Source of the DNA: Nesterenkonia sp.
GTDB lineage: Bacteria > Actinomycetota > Actinomycetes > Actinomycetales > Micrococcaceae
Assembly: GCF_029265375.1 (NCBI RefSeq)
Contig: NZ_JAJUJJ010000024.1
Location: 1 to 41,793 of the forward strand
Direction: 5' to 3'
Length of the DNA: 41,793 nt
The stretch's first letter is position 1, and the number at the start of each line of letters is the position of its first letter. This document shows positions 1-9,200 of this stretch, piece after piece. The notes below the pieces were generated by a model that was not told the origin of the DNA, ran no database searches, and saw only the letters and a list, made by a program, of their open reading frames with translations. The position numbers and the translations under genes were made by a program.

Positions 1-2
1 TC

Positions 3-119
3 CGTACGGTCCAGGAGCTGCTGGGCCACGCCTCGGTGACCACCACCCAGATCTACACCAAGGTCACCGCCGAATCCCTGCGCGAACAGTACGCCACCGC
101 TCATCCGCGCGCGCTCTGA
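3..119 (+). CDS. xerD: Tyrosine recombinase XerC/XerD, C-terminal end (partial)
   Basis: Only the last 38 codons are in the window. They hold the end of a tyrosine recombinase catalytic domain: LLGHAS carries the second conserved histidine (codon at 27-29) and QIYT carries the nucleophilic tyrosine (codon at 54-56), followed by a short C-terminal helix. Xer recombinases resolve chromosome dimers at dif at the division septum. XerC and XerD cannot be told apart from this end alone. XerD is preferred because in other actinobacteria xerD lies just upstream of parA-scpA-scpB, which here begins about 11.7 kb downstream. The start lies outside the window. Confidence 0.85.
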   Translation, partial: RTVQELLGHASVTTTQIYTKVTAESLREQYATAHPRAL

Positions 120-182
120 TCTGCGCCGACGCTGCATAACTCCCGGACTGCGTGGGCGCAGGACCCGGCGCGGGCGCAAGCA

Positions 183-212
183 TTGTCACACCGCCGGCAG
201 GCGGCGTACTGT
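183..212 (+). promoter_or_regulatory. Promoter of the PspC gene, leaderless type
   Basis: A -35-like TTGTCA (183-188) and a -10-like TACTGT (207-212) are separated by 18 bp. The ATG at 220 begins 7 nt after the -10 hexamer, so transcription should start at or beside the start codon. No Shine-Dalgarno sequence is seen, which fits a leaderless message. Confidence 0.55.
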
Positions 213-219
213 CAGTGCT

Positions 220-477
220 ATGAGCGGCTTCTTCGACTCCATCAGGAACCTCGGCTTCCGGCGCGGCCCCCACCGGCTGGTGGGCGGCATCGCCGGCAGC
301 ATCGCCTACCGGCTGGGAACCGATGTGTGGCTGACCCGGCTGGTGGTGCTGCTGACATTCCTGCTGCCGGGGCTCGGCATCGGCCTCTATCTGCTGGTGT
401 GGGTGCTCACCCCGTGGCAGGACGGCTCGATCCCGCTGGAGCGTCTCTTCGCCAGCGGGGACCGAGGACCGCACTGA
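220..477 (+). CDS. PspC-domain small membrane protein
   Basis: An 85-residue protein that is almost entirely one PspC domain. Residues 20-35 hold the typical GGIAGSIAYRLGTD stretch, followed by WLTRLVVLLTFLLPGLG and a membrane helix that ends in LVWVLTP (about 41-65). PspC family members sit in the cytoplasmic membrane. In enterobacteria PspC senses envelope stress with PspB. In actinobacteria short stand-alone PspC proteins are common and mostly uncharacterised, and no pspA or pspB lies nearby. The start is supported by the promoter directly in front of it. The family call is firm and the role unknown. Confidence 0.85.
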   Translation: MSGFFDSIRNLGFRRGPHRLVGGIAGSIAYRLGTDVWLTRLVVLLTFLLPGLGIGLYLLVWVLTPWQDGSIPLERLFASGDRGPH

Positions 478-825
478 CTCACCTGCCGGCTTTAGGCTTC
501 CCGCGAATGGTATTACCGGGTCCAAGGATCCTGGGGCGTTTCGCCTGGGCGGAAACCGCACGATTCTGCCATCAGCATCGCTTCAGGAAATCCGGTCGCA
601 AGGAACTGCGGCTCATGAGCATCACTGCCAAAGATCCGGTCGAACAGATCCAGGTCAACAACGTCGCCCACCCAGCTGTCGCACAGGTGCAGTGAAGCGT
701 GTGCTAACCCGGGCAGCCTCGGCTTGGCCCGGAGCTGGAGGGTTGAACAGCTGGAGCTGGCAGTGGCACCCCTAAGAGCATCGAAGCACGCGTAGACTGG
801 GATTAGTCGTTGGAGGAGGTCCAAT
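478..825 (+). other. Region without a convincing gene between pspC and the toxin-antitoxin pair
   Basis: No recognisable gene is seen in these 348 bases. A 26-codon frame at 615-695 has an AAGGA-like sequence before its ATG but no recognisable product. On the minus strand a frame ending at 513 stays open through 690 and could be the 3' remnant of a lost gene, but no family is recognised. A TAGACT at 793-798 could be the -10 element of the downstream parD-parE pair. Base composition drops towards that pair, which suggests acquired DNA. Confidence 0.4.
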
Positions 826-1125
826 ATGGCAAGCAATCGCCAGTACACCGTGACACTTCCAGTAGAGCAAGCTGAAGCACTGGAGAGTCGTGTGCGGGCT
901 GGTATGTATTCGGATATCAGCGACGCCATCAGCAAGAGTCTGGACCGAGAGCTGGGTGCTGAAGGGCAACCTGAAGGCTTGCCTGCTGCGTTGCAAGAGG
1001 ACATCAAAGGGCGAATCGCGGAACTGGATCGGCTTCCGGAGGATCACCCCTCGCGGAACCGCACTCTGGAAGATCTTCACCAGGCAATGCAGCATACGAG
1101 GGCTGCCTCTCGCCGCGTAGCATAG
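826..1125 (+). CDS. ParD-like antitoxin (type II toxin-antitoxin)
   Basis: A 99-residue protein with an N-terminal ribbon-helix-helix DNA-binding domain (residues about 5-50: a short beta strand YTVTLP, then two helices, the second beginning near YSDISDAISKSL). A charged C-terminal half would wrap the toxin. By family, ParD-type antitoxins neutralise ParE/RelE toxins and repress their own operon. GGAGGAGGT at 812-820 is a strong ribosome binding site 5 nt before the ATG. The toxin gene starts 12 bp downstream. The codons use A/T in third position far more often than the neighbouring chromosomal genes, pointing to horizontal transfer. Exact subfamily is uncertain. Confidence 0.8.
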   Translation: MASNRQYTVTLPVEQAEALESRVRAGMYSDISDAISKSLDRELGAEGQPEGLPAALQEDIKGRIAELDRLPEDHPSRNRTLEDLHQAMQHTRAASRRVA

Positions 1126-1137
1126 TCCGAGCCTGTT

Positions 1138-1461
1138 ATGGCGTCGAAGCTTCATTTCACCGATCTTGCAATTGCTGATTTACAGCGCCGTTGGGAGTAC
1201 CTCGACGAAGTAGCTGGTCCGGAGATAGCAGATTCGGATCACTTCAAAATCGTAGATTTCTGTCAGACGCTATTATCGACCGCCGAGTCTCGGTCAGTAC
1301 GCCAGGATATCGCCGCTGGGTGCCGCCTGGCGTTCTACGACAAGCGAATAGTGGTCGCCTATCGAGTGATCCGTGGCCACGTGGAAGTCGTAGCTGTGTA
1401 CTCAAGCAGGCAGGACTACGAATCACGTCTTCAGGCCCCAGCTCGTTGGTCCAATGACTGA
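1138..1461 (+). CDS. ParE/RelE-superfamily toxin
   Basis: A 107-residue protein of normal length for the ParE/RelE fold. It shows the family layout: an N-terminal strand (LHFTDLAIADL), two helices, and a C-terminal sheet with GCRLAFYDKR and VEVVAVYSSRQDYES. ParE members poison DNA gyrase and RelE members cut mRNA on the ribosome. The sequence alone does not decide which applies, but the pairing with a ribbon-helix-helix antitoxin favours ParE. It lies 12 bp after the antitoxin gene and must be co-transcribed. Codon use is A/T-rich like the antitoxin. It converges with a truncated VOC gene, leaving only 5 bp between the two stops. Confidence 0.78.
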   Translation: MASKLHFTDLAIADLQRRWEYLDEVAGPEIADSDHFKIVDFCQTLLSTAESRSVRQDIAAGCRLAFYDKRIVVAYRVIRGHVEVVAVYSSRQDYESRLQAPARWSND

Positions 1462-1466
1462 GCCGG

Positions 1467-1766
1467 TTACTGGGATGCATCGACCACGCAGAACCGGTTT
1501 CCTTCTGGGTCTTCCATGATGATGTAGTCGGCATCTTGGGGTCTGCGGTCCCAGTGGATTTGTCGGGCTCCCAGGACCGTGAGGCGCTGGACCTCAGCCT
1601 CCTGATCCTGCGCGTACAGGTCCAGATGCATCCGCGGCGGCAGGTGGCGTTCAGAGGCCTGGGCGTCCAGTGAGATATTCGGTCCGGGCCCGTGCCGCGG
1701 CCGCAGCAGCACCAGGTGTGGCCATCGGTGCGGCCTGGGGCGAGCCCGCAGGGTGCGGGAACCGGC
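1467..1766 (-). pseudogene. VOC (glyoxalase-like) protein, N-terminally truncated
   Basis: The C-terminal half of a vicinal-oxygen-chelate fold protein is readable: HLDLYAQDQEAEVQRL, then a loop, and the closing strand ADYIIMEDPEGNRFCVVD. Complete one-domain homologues have about 115-130 residues. Here only about 100 codons are open, and the frame runs back without a start codon to the prpC stop codon. The first possible start is a GTG at 1712-1710, giving 81 residues, which would lack the first beta-alpha-beta unit. I read this as a remnant cut when the prp cluster (or its neighbour) arrived. Its substrate is unknown, and a short functional domain cannot be excluded. Confidence 0.6.
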
Positions 1767-2903
1767 TCAGAGGTGGCGCTCCTCGGGTCCGCTGTAGGCG
1801 CTCAGCGGGCGGATCAGCGAGTTGTCAGCCCGCTGCTCCATCACATGCGCCGTCCAGCCGGTGATCCGGGAGGCGATGAACAGCGGGGTGAACATCTCGG
1901 TGTCGAAGCCCATCAGGTGATAGGTCGGACCGGCCGGGTAGTCCAGATTCGGCTTGATGCCCTTGGCCTCATCCATCGCCTGCTCCAGCCCGTCGTAGAG
2001 ACCCAGGATCTCGTGGCGCCCGTAGTGCTCGATCATCGCATCCAGGGCCTGCTTCATGGTGGGCACCCGTGAGTCGCCCTTCTTGTAGACCCGGTGGCCG
2101 AAGCCCATCACCCTCCGCTTGGCCGCCAGCGCCTCCTCCATCCAGGTCTTGGCGCGGGCAGCGGCCTGCTGGCGAGTCTCATCGGTGCGGATGCCGATCT
2201 CGTCGAAGGTGTGCATCACCGCCTCATTGGCCCCGCCGTGCAGCGGACCCTTCAGCGCGCCGATAGCCGCGGTGACCGCCGAGTGCAGATCGGCCAGGGT
2301 GGAGGTCACCACGCGTGCGGTGAAGGTCGAGGCGTTGAAGGAGTGCTCGGCGTAGAGCACCATCGAGACCCGGAAAGCGTCCACCACCTCTGGGGCGGCC
2401 TCCTCCCCGAAGGTCATCCACAGGAAGTTCTGCGAATAGTCCAGATCATCGCGGGGCTCCACCACGTCCTGGCCGCGCCGGCGCCGCTGGTCGTAGGCCA
2501 CCACCGCGGGGAAGGCGGCGAAGAGCTTCTTGGCCTTGAGCAGCTCGGTCTCTGCGGAGGAGTCCTCCGAATCGGGGTCATTGGCCCCGATCACCGAGAC
2601 GGCGGTGCGTCCCACATCCATGGGATGGCAGTCGGTGGGCAGCAGATCGATCGCCTGCTTGACCCGGGGGTCCAGGGCCCGGTGGCTGCGTTCGAACTGC
2701 ACGAACTCCTCCAGCTCGGCCTCGCTGGGCAGCTCGCCGGTCCACAGCAGCAGCGCCACCTCCTCGAAGCTCAGCTGTGCGGCGAGCTGCTGGACCGGGT
2801 ACCCCCGGTAGAGCAGCGAGTTGGTCTCCGGGTTGACCTTGGAGATGGCGGTGTGGTCGGCCACTACGCCGGCCAGGCCCTTGCGGACGTCAGTGTCGTT
2901 CAT
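1767..2903 (-). CDS. prpC: 2-methylcitrate synthase
   Basis: A 378-residue member of the citrate synthase family, the length typical of the short methylcitrate synthases. It condenses propionyl-CoA with oxaloacetate to 2-methylcitrate in the cytoplasm. Visible marks are the N-terminal GLAGVVADHTAIS and YRGYPVQQLA, the LHGGANEAV histidine loop, the active-site FGHRVYK, and the NLDYPAG segment with the catalytic aspartate. It is the last gene of the minus-strand operon gntR-prpD-prpB-prpC, 31 bp after prpB. AAGGAG stands 7 nt before the ATG. Some homologues also make citrate, but the operon context argues strongly for the methylcitrate role. Confidence 0.93.
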   Translation of the reverse strand: MNDTDVRKGLAGVVADHTAISKVNPETNSLLYRGYPVQQLAAQLSFEEVALLLWTGELPSEAELEEFVQFERSHRALDPRVKQAIDLLPTDCHPMDVGRTAVSVIGANDPDSEDSSAETELLKAKKLFAAFPAVVAYDQRRRRGQDVVEPRDDLDYSQNFLWMTFGEEAAPEVVDAFRVSMVLYAEHSFNASTFTARVVTSTLADLHSAVTAAIGALKGPLHGGANEAVMHTFDEIGIRTDETRQQAAARAKTWMEEALAAKRRVMGFGHRVYKKGDSRVPTMKQALDAMIEHYGRHEILGLYDGLEQAMDEAKGIKPNLDYPAGPTYHLMGFDTEMFTPLFIASRITGWTAHVMEQRADNSLIRPLSAYSGPEERHL

Positions 2904-2934
2904 GGGTCACTCCTTACCTGGTGGGGGCCACGCC

Positions 2935-3843
2935 TCAGCGGGGCCGGGAGGGCACATCAAAGTTGAAGATGCCGGTGTCGAAGCTGTTGTAGGACTCATA
3001 GTCCACCAGCTCGTACAGCCGGGCGCGGGTCATCATGGTCTCCACCGCCGGCTGCTGGGTGCCTTCGTCGCGGATCACATCCAGGGTGCGCTCGACGGCG
3101 CCCATGGCAGTGCGCAGCGAGGTCACCGGGTAGATGATCATCGCCACCCCGGCATCGGCCAGCTGGTCGCGGGTGAACAGCTCGGACTTGCCGAACTCGG
3201 TCATATTGGCCAGCACCGGCACATCCACCGCCCGGCAGATGGTCTCGAACTCGCGCAGGTCCGCCATCGCCTCGGGGAAGATGGCGTCGGCCCCGGCGTC
3301 GACCAGCGCCTTGGCGCGGTCTGCGGCGGCGTCGAGCCCCTCCACGGCACGCACATCGGTGCGAGCCATGATCAGGAAGTTCTCATCCCGGCGTGCGTCA
3401 GCGGCGGCGCGGATCCGCTTGGCGGCGGTGTCGATGTCCACCACCGACTTGCCGTCCAAGTGTCCGCAGCGCTTGGGGTTGATCTGGTCCTCAATATGGC
3501 AGCCGGCCAGTCCGGCGTTCTCCAGCTCTTGGACGGTGCGGGCCACATTCATCGGCTCGCCGAAGCCGGTGTCGGCATCCACGATGGCCGGCAGGTTCGA
3601 GACCCGGGCGATCTGTCCGGCCCGGGCGGCCACCTCGGTCAGAGTCGTCAGCCCGATATCCGGCAGGCCCAGCTCATTGGCCAGCACGGCCCCGGAGATG
3701 TAGAGGCCGTCGAAGCCCTTCTCCTCGATCAGCGGAGCGCTCAGCGGGGTGAAGGTGCCGGGGAACTGCCGGGCAGCCCCCGGTGTGAGGATGCTGCGCA
3801 GATGACGGCGCTTCTGCTCGGGTGTGGTGGAGGCGTAGAGCAT
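2935..3843 (-). CDS. prpB: 2-methylisocitrate lyase
   Basis: A 302-residue enzyme of the isocitrate lyase/PEP mutase superfamily that splits 2-methylisocitrate into pyruvate and succinate, the last step of the methylcitrate cycle. The signature KRCGH is at residues 124-128 with catalytic Cys126, and the metal and substrate loop DADTGFG is at 89-95. The length is right for PrpB, whereas isocitrate lyase AceA would be over 420 residues. Its ATG shares one base with the prpD stop codon (TGATG at 3845-3841), so translation is probably coupled. The cold-adapted C-terminal end is ordinary and no residue seems to be missing. Confidence 0.94.
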   Translation of the reverse strand: MLYASTTPEQKRRHLRSILTPGAARQFPGTFTPLSAPLIEEKGFDGLYISGAVLANELGLPDIGLTTLTEVAARAGQIARVSNLPAIVDADTGFGEPMNVARTVQELENAGLAGCHIEDQINPKRCGHLDGKSVVDIDTAAKRIRAAADARRDENFLIMARTDVRAVEGLDAAADRAKALVDAGADAIFPEAMADLREFETICRAVDVPVLANMTEFGKSELFTRDQLADAGVAMIIYPVTSLRTAMGAVERTLDVIRDEGTQQPAVETMMTRARLYELVDYESYNSFDTGIFNFDVPSRPR

Positions 3844-5360
3844 CAGAACAGTCCCTTCGGGGCAGCGGTGGGGTCGATGACGCCCTCGGCGGCCACCACG
3901 TTGAGCTGGTTCAGCTCCCCGGCGCCGAGGTTCTCCAGGTTCTGCACGGCGTCCAGGAACCGAGCGGTCTCCGCAGGGTCCACCACCCCTTCGGCCAGGG
4001 TGCGGAACTTCGCGATGTACTGCTCGCGGGCGAAGGGACGTGCACCCAGCGGATGGGCATCAGCCACGGCGATCTCATCGGTGATGACCCGCCCGTCGGT
4101 CAGGGTGATCTCCACTGATCCTCCGAAGGCCTTCTCCGAGATGTCCAGGGAGTGGTACCGGCGGGTCCACTCCGGGTCCTCTTCGGTGGTGACCTTCTGC
4201 CACAGCTCCACGGTGTCGGCGCGGCCGGCGCGCTCCGGGGCGTAGGAGTCCACGTGGTGCCAGGCGCCGTCCTGCAGGGCGACGGTGAAGATATAGGGGA
4301 TCGAGTGGTCCAGGGTCTCCCGGGAGGCGGTGGGGCTGTACTTCTGCGGGTCGTTGGCTCCGGAGCCGATCACATAGTGGGTGTGGTGGCTGGTGCGGAT
4401 CAGCACCGACTCCACGTTCTTGGGGTCGGTGACCTCGGGATGCTCGGTGTGCAGCTTCCGGGCCAGGTCGATCCAGGCCTGGGCCTGGTATTCGGCCGAA
4501 TGCTCCTTGGTGTAGGTGTCCAGGATGGCGCGCTTGGGCTCGCCGGCCTCCGGCAGCGGCACGGTGTACTCGGCGCCGGGTCCGTCCAGCATCCAGGCGA
4601 TGACGCCGTCCTCCCCTTCGTAGATCGGCACCGGGGAGGTCTGCCCGCGCATCGCCCGGTCCACCGCCTCCACGGCCATCTTGCCGGCGAAGGCAGGCGC
4701 ATGGGCCTTCCACGTGGAGATCTCGCCCTTGCGGGACTGACGGGTGGCGGTGGTGGTGTGCAGGGCCTGGCCCACCGCCTGGAAGATCGTCTCCGTGTCC
4801 AGCCCCAGCAGAGTGCCCAGTCCGGCGGCGGCCGAGGGGCCCAGGTGGGCGACGTGATCGATCTTGTGCTTGTGCAGGCAGATGCCTTTGACCAGGTTGA
4901 CCTGGATCTCGTATCCGGTGGCGATGCCGCGGATCAGCTGCGCGCCGGAGGCGCCGGTGTGCTGAGCCACCGCCAGGATCGGGGGGATGTTGTCGCCGGG
5001 GTGGGAGTAGTCGGCGGCCAGGAAGGTGTCGTGGTAGTCCAATTCGCGCACCGCTACGCCGTTGGTCCACGCGGCCCACTCCGGGCTGCTGACCTCGCCG
5101 ATGCCGAAGATGGTGGCACCGGATCCGCCGGAGGAGACCGGGTGGGAGAGCGCCTGGGCCCGTGAGGCCACAATCGGGGCGCGGGTCAGGGAGGCCACGG
5201 CCACTGCGGCGTTGTCGATGATCCGGTTGATGACCATCTCGGTGACCTCAGCCTCCACCTCCACCGGGTCGACGGCGACCTGGGCGATCTTGTGGGCGAG
5301 CTGGTCTTCGCGCGGCAGATTCTCCTCGCTGCGGTAGACCTTCACAGTGTGTTCGATCAT
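3843..5360 (-). CDS. prpD: 2-methylcitrate dehydratase
   Basis: A 505-residue MmgE/PrpD family protein of full length. It dehydrates 2-methylcitrate to 2-methyl-cis-aconitate, which an aconitase (not in this window) then hydrates. Family marks include [15 protein letters not shown] and [12 protein letters not shown] near residues 103-130, [10 protein letters not shown] near 168, and the lysine-rich [16 protein letters not shown] near 220. It is the first enzyme gene of the minus-strand operon, starting 32 bp after the GntR stop codon and overlapping the prpB start by one base. The ATG at 5360 is chosen because the homologous N-terminus ([19 protein letters not shown]) begins there. Confidence 0.94.
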   Translation of the reverse strand: MIEHTVKVYRSEENLPREDQLAHKIAQVAVDPVEVEAEVTEMVINRIIDNAAVAVASLTRAPIVASRAQALSHPVSSGGSGATIFGIGEVSSPEWAAWTNGVAVRELDYHDTFLAADYSHPGDNIPPILAVAQHTGASGAQLIRGIATGYEIQVNLVKGICLHKHKIDHVAHLGPSAAAGLGTLLGLDTETIFQAVGQALHTTTATRQSRKGEISTWKAHAPAFAGKMAVEAVDRAMRGQTSPVPIYEGEDGVIAWMLDGPGAEYTVPLPEAGEPKRAILDTYTKEHSAEYQAQAWIDLARKLHTEHPEVTDPKNVESVLIRTSHHTHYVIGSGANDPQKYSPTASRETLDHSIPYIFTVALQDGAWHHVDSYAPERAGRADTVELWQKVTTEEDPEWTRRYHSLDISEKAFGGSVEITLTDGRVITDEIAVADAHPLGARPFAREQYIAKFRTLAEGVVDPAETARFLDAVQNLENLGAGELNQLNVVAAEGVIDPTAAPKGLF

Positions 5361-5392
5361 CGTGCGGTGGTGTCCTCTCGTATCGGTGGGGC

Positions 5393-6037
5393 TCAGGTGT
5401 GCGCCGGCAGGGCCGCTGCCCGGCGCTGGTCGGAGATGTAGGTCAGGCTGCGGCGCAGGTGCAGCAGGGTGGCGGCTTCTGCGGCCACCGCATCACCGGC
5501 GGCGATGCAGCGGCAGATCTCGCGGTGCTCGGCGGCGGAGGCGGCCAGCCGCTGCGGCTGATCCTTGGCCAGCCGCCGGATGCGTGCCAGGTGGACGCGC
5601 AGTCCGGCCAGCATGGTGCTGAGGTACGGATTGGCCACGGCCTCATCCACGGCGGCGTCCATCCGGGCGGCCAGCTCGTAGTGCACCTCCGGGTCGGACT
5701 CCGCGCAGGCGGCGTCGAACTCCTCGGCCAGCTCCGCGAAGACCACAGCGGATCCCCGCTGGGCGGCCAGAGCGGCTGCCTGGGTCTCCAACGGGATGCG
5801 CACTTCGAAGAGGCGGTCCACGTCGTTGAGTGAGATCTCGCTGACCACGGTGCCTCGGCCGGGGGACTGGACGGCGAGCCCGTCGGCCACCAGACGGGAG
5901 AGCGCCTCGCGCACCGGGGTGCGGGAGACCCCCAGGCGGTGGGACTGTTCGGTCTCAGTCAGCACCGATCCGGGGGAGAGCTGTCCCTCCAGGATCTCTT
6001 CACGAAGCGTGGCGTACGCTGCGTCACTGGCGCGCAT
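5393..6037 (-). CDS. GntR-family (FCD subfamily) regulator of the prp operon
   Basis: A 214-residue transcription factor. Residues about 5-70 form the GntR winged helix, with the [27 protein letters not shown]-type pattern and the wing SPGRGTVV. Residues about 75-205 are the all-helical FCD ligand domain. It is the first gene of the unit with prpD-prpB-prpC, so it likely controls them and itself, sensing a propionate metabolite such as 2-methylcitrate (inference). The ATG at 6037 follows a -10-like TACACT by 6 nt, so the message is probably leaderless. That -10 overlaps the palindrome at 6045-6054, as expected for autorepression. Other actinobacteria use unrelated PrpR-type regulators for this pathway. 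Confidence 0.88.
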   Translation of the reverse strand: MRASDAAYATLREEILEGQLSPGSVLTETEQSHRLGVSRTPVREALSRLVADGLAVQSPGRGTVVSEISLNDVDRLFEVRIPLETQAAALAAQRGSAVVFAELAEEFDAACAESDPEVHYELAARMDAAVDEAVANPYLSTMLAGLRVHLARIRRLAKDQPQRLAASAAEHREICRCIAAGDAVAAEAATLLHLRRSLTYISDQRRAAALPAHT

Positions 6038-6043
6038 ACCTGC

Positions 6044-6054
6044 AGTGTATACAC
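6044..6054 (-). promoter_or_regulatory. gntR-prp promoter -10 with palindromic operator 1
   Basis: GTGTATACAC (6045-6054) is a perfect 10-bp palindrome of the type bound by FCD-group GntR regulators, which often have GTATAC-like cores. Read on the minus strand, TACACT (6049-6044) is a -10-like hexamer 6 nt before the gntR ATG. A protein bound here would block the gntR-prpDBC promoter. Confidence 0.6.
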
Positions 6055-6107
6055 AGCTGCCAAGGAACACGAGATCCAGGCCACTTTTTTCGGCGTATTT
6101 CCTGTTT

Positions 6108-6117
6108 GTGTATACAT
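6108..6117 (+). promoter_or_regulatory. Palindromic operator 2, pyc side
   Basis: GTGTATACAT repeats the TGTATACA core of operator 1, with the two cores 63 bp apart (about six helical turns). TATACA within it could be a plus-strand -10 element for pyc, preceded by a T-rich stretch near -35. It would leave a long leader of about 130 nt before the pyc ATG, so the true pyc promoter may lie elsewhere. Confidence 0.5.
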
Positions 6118-6250
6118 GCGGCGGGCGGGGCCGGTGATTGCTACCGTTGTGCTCGTCGTCGCATCTGAAGACGGCGCATACGGTGCCCTGCGCCGGACCC
6201 TCGGGCCTCAATGACGCGGCCCGAGCCCCAAGACAAGGAGCCTGAACTGC

Positions 6251-9200
6251 ATGTTCTCGAAGATTCTTGTGGCCAATCGCGGCGAGATCGCCATCCGCGC
6301 CCTGCGCGCCGCCGTCGAGCTGGGAGCCCGAACCGTGGCGGTCTATCCCCATGAAGACCGCAACTCGATGCACCGCCAGAAGGCTGACGAGGCCTACCGG
6401 ATCGGGCAGGAGGGCCATCCGGTCCGCGCCTATCTGGACACGGAGGAGATCCTGCGGGTTGCCCGCGACGCCGGGGCCGATGCGATCTATCCCGGCTACG
6501 GATTCCTCTCGGAGAACCCCCAGCTGGCCCGGGCCGCCGAGCAGGCCGGCATCACCTTCATCGGGCCCCCGGCTGAGGTGCTGGAATCCACCGGGGACAA
6601 AGTGCGGGCCCTGCGAGCTGCGCGTGAGGCCGGGATCCCGGTGCTGGAGAGCTCCGAACCCTCCTCCGACCCCGATGAGCTGATCGCCGAGGCCGACCGC
6701 ATCGGCTTTCCGATCTTCGTCAAAGCAGTCGCCGGCGGCGGGGGCCGCGGTATGCGTCGGGTGGCCCGCCGCGAGGACCTGCCCGGGGCCCTGCGGGAGG
6801 CGATGAACGAAGCCGAGACCGCCTTCGGCAACCCCACCGTGTTTGTGGAGCAGGCCGTGGTGCGCCCCCGGCACATCGAGGTCCAGATCCTGGCCGACGG
6901 GCAGGGCAATGTGGTGCACCTCTTCGAGCGGGACTGTTCCTTGCAGCGCCGGCACCAGAAGGTCGTGGAGATCGCTCCGGCCCCGAATCTGGACGATACG
7001 GTGCGCCAGGCCCTCTACCGGGACGCCGTGGCCTTCGCCGAAGCCATGGGCTATCGCAACGCCGGAACCGTGGAGTTCCTCCTGGAGACCGAGGGGGAGC
7101 GGGCCGGTGAGCACGTGTTCATCGAGATGAACCCGCGGATCCAGGTGGAGCACACCGTCACCGAGGAGATCACCGACGTGGACCTGGTGGCCGCCCAGAT
7201 GCGCATCGCCGCCGGGGAGACCCTGGCTGACCTGGGCATTGAGCAGGAGAGGCTGCGGATCCGCGGGGCGGCCATGCAGTGCCGGATCACCACTGAGGAC
7301 CCCACCAACGGGTTCCGGCCCGACGTCGGCACCGTGACCGCCTACCGCTCCGCCGGAGGCTCCGGCATCCGGCTCGACGGCGGCACCGTCTACGCCGGGG
7401 CGGAGATCAGCCCGCACTTCGACTCGATGCTGGTGAAACTCACCTGCCGCGGCTACGACTACCTCACCGCAGTGCGGCGCGCCCGCCGAGCCCTGGCCGA
7501 ATTCCGCATCCGCGGGGTGGCCACCAATATCCCGTTCCTGCTCAATGTGCTGGACTCTGAGGAGTTCCTGGCCGGGGACGTGGCCACCAACTTCATCGAC
7601 ACCCACCCGGAGCTCACCGAGGTCAACCGCTCCCAGGACCGCGGCTCCAAGGCGCTGCAGTATGTGGCCGAAGTGACGGTCAACAAGCCCCACGGCCCAC
7701 GGATCGAGGGCATAGACCCCCGCGATAAGCTTCCCCGCTTCCCCGGGGATAAGCGCGATGAGCCCGACCGCAGCCCCTTCGACGGCCCCTCCGAACACCC
7801 CAAGCCGCCCGGCTGGCGGGACCTGCTGCTGGCCGAGGGGCCGGAAGCCTTCGCGGCCCGGCTGCGCGAGCAGACAGCCCTGGCAGTCACCGACACCACG
7901 TTCCGCGACGCCCACCAGTCGCTGCTGGCCACCCGGGTGCGCACCCGGGACCTGCTGGCCGCCGCACCGGCAGTGGCGCATGTGACCCCGGGCCTGTTCT
8001 CCGCGGAGGTCTGGGGCGGGGCCACCTACGACGTCGCCCTGCGGTTCCTCTCCGAAGACCCCTGGCAGCGGCTGGCGCTGCTGCGGGCGGAGATGCCCAA
8101 TATTCCGCTGCAGATGCTGCTGCGCGGACGCAACACCGTCGGCTACACCCCCTACCCGCTGCAGGTCACCGAAGCCTTCGTGGCCGAGGCCGCCGCCACC
8201 GGGGTGGACATCTTCCGGATCTTCGACGCGCTCAACGACGTCGACCAGATCATCCCCGCCATCGAAGCCGTGCGAGCCACCGGCACCGCAGTCGCCGAGG
8301 CCGCCCTGTGCTACACCGGAAATCTGACCGACCCCGGCGAACAGCTCTACATCCTGGACTACTACCTGCAGCTGGCCGAGCGGATGGTCGACGCCGGAGC
8401 GCACATCCTGGCGATCAAGGACATGGCCGGGCTGCTGCGCCCGCAGGCGGCCCGCACCCTGGTCACCGCGCTGCGCGAACGCTTCGAGGTCCCGGTGCAC
8501 CTGCACACCCATGACACCGCCGGCGGACAGCTGGCCACTCTGATGGCCGCCGCGGAGGCCGGGGTGGACGCCGTCGACGTCGCCGCAGCCTCGATGGCCT
8601 CCACCACCTCCCAGCCGCCGGCCTCAGCCCTGGTGGCGGCCCTGGAGGGCACCGAGCGTGACACCGGGCTGGGCCTGGATGCGGTGGCCTCGCTGGAGCC
8701 CTACTGGGAGGCCGTGCGCGCCATCTACCAGCCCTTCGAATCCGGGCTGCCGGCACCCACCGGTCGGGTCTACCGGCACGAGATCCCCGGCGGGCAGCTC
8801 TCCAACCTGCGCCAGCAGGCAATCGCCCTGGGCCTGGGCGAGCGGTTCGAAGAGATCGAGGACATGTACTACGCCGCCGATAAGATGCTGGGCCGGCTGG
8901 TGAAGGTCACGCCCTCCTCCAAAGTGGTGGGCGACCTGGCCCTGCAGCTGGTGGGCCTGGGAGTCTCACCGGAGGAGTTCGAAGCCAACCCGCAGGACTT
9001 CGACCTGCCGGATTCGGTCATCGGATTCCTGGCCGGCCAGCTGGGAGATCCTCCCGGAGGCTGGCCCGAACCCTTCCGCAGCCGCGCCCTGGAGGGCCGC
9101 ACGGTCAAAGCGATCGACGAGACCCTCGCGGAGGAGGACGCCCAGGCGCTCGCCGGCGACTCCGCCACCCGCAGACAGACTCTGAACCGGCTGCTGTTCC

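Noticed and set aside
513-690. Possible gene remnant on the minus strand between pspC and parD
   Set aside because: The frame has no recognisable family and its upstream part is only the antisense of parD.
615-695. A 26-codon frame with an AAGGA sequence upstream
   Set aside because: Too short to support without conservation, and the product is featureless. It is only mentioned in the gap description.
6038-8512. A very long minus-strand reading frame continuing upstream of gntR, antisense to pyc
   Set aside because: It is the antisense of the GC-rich pyc codons. No family is recognised, and the GntR domain starts cleanly at 6037 behind a -10 element.
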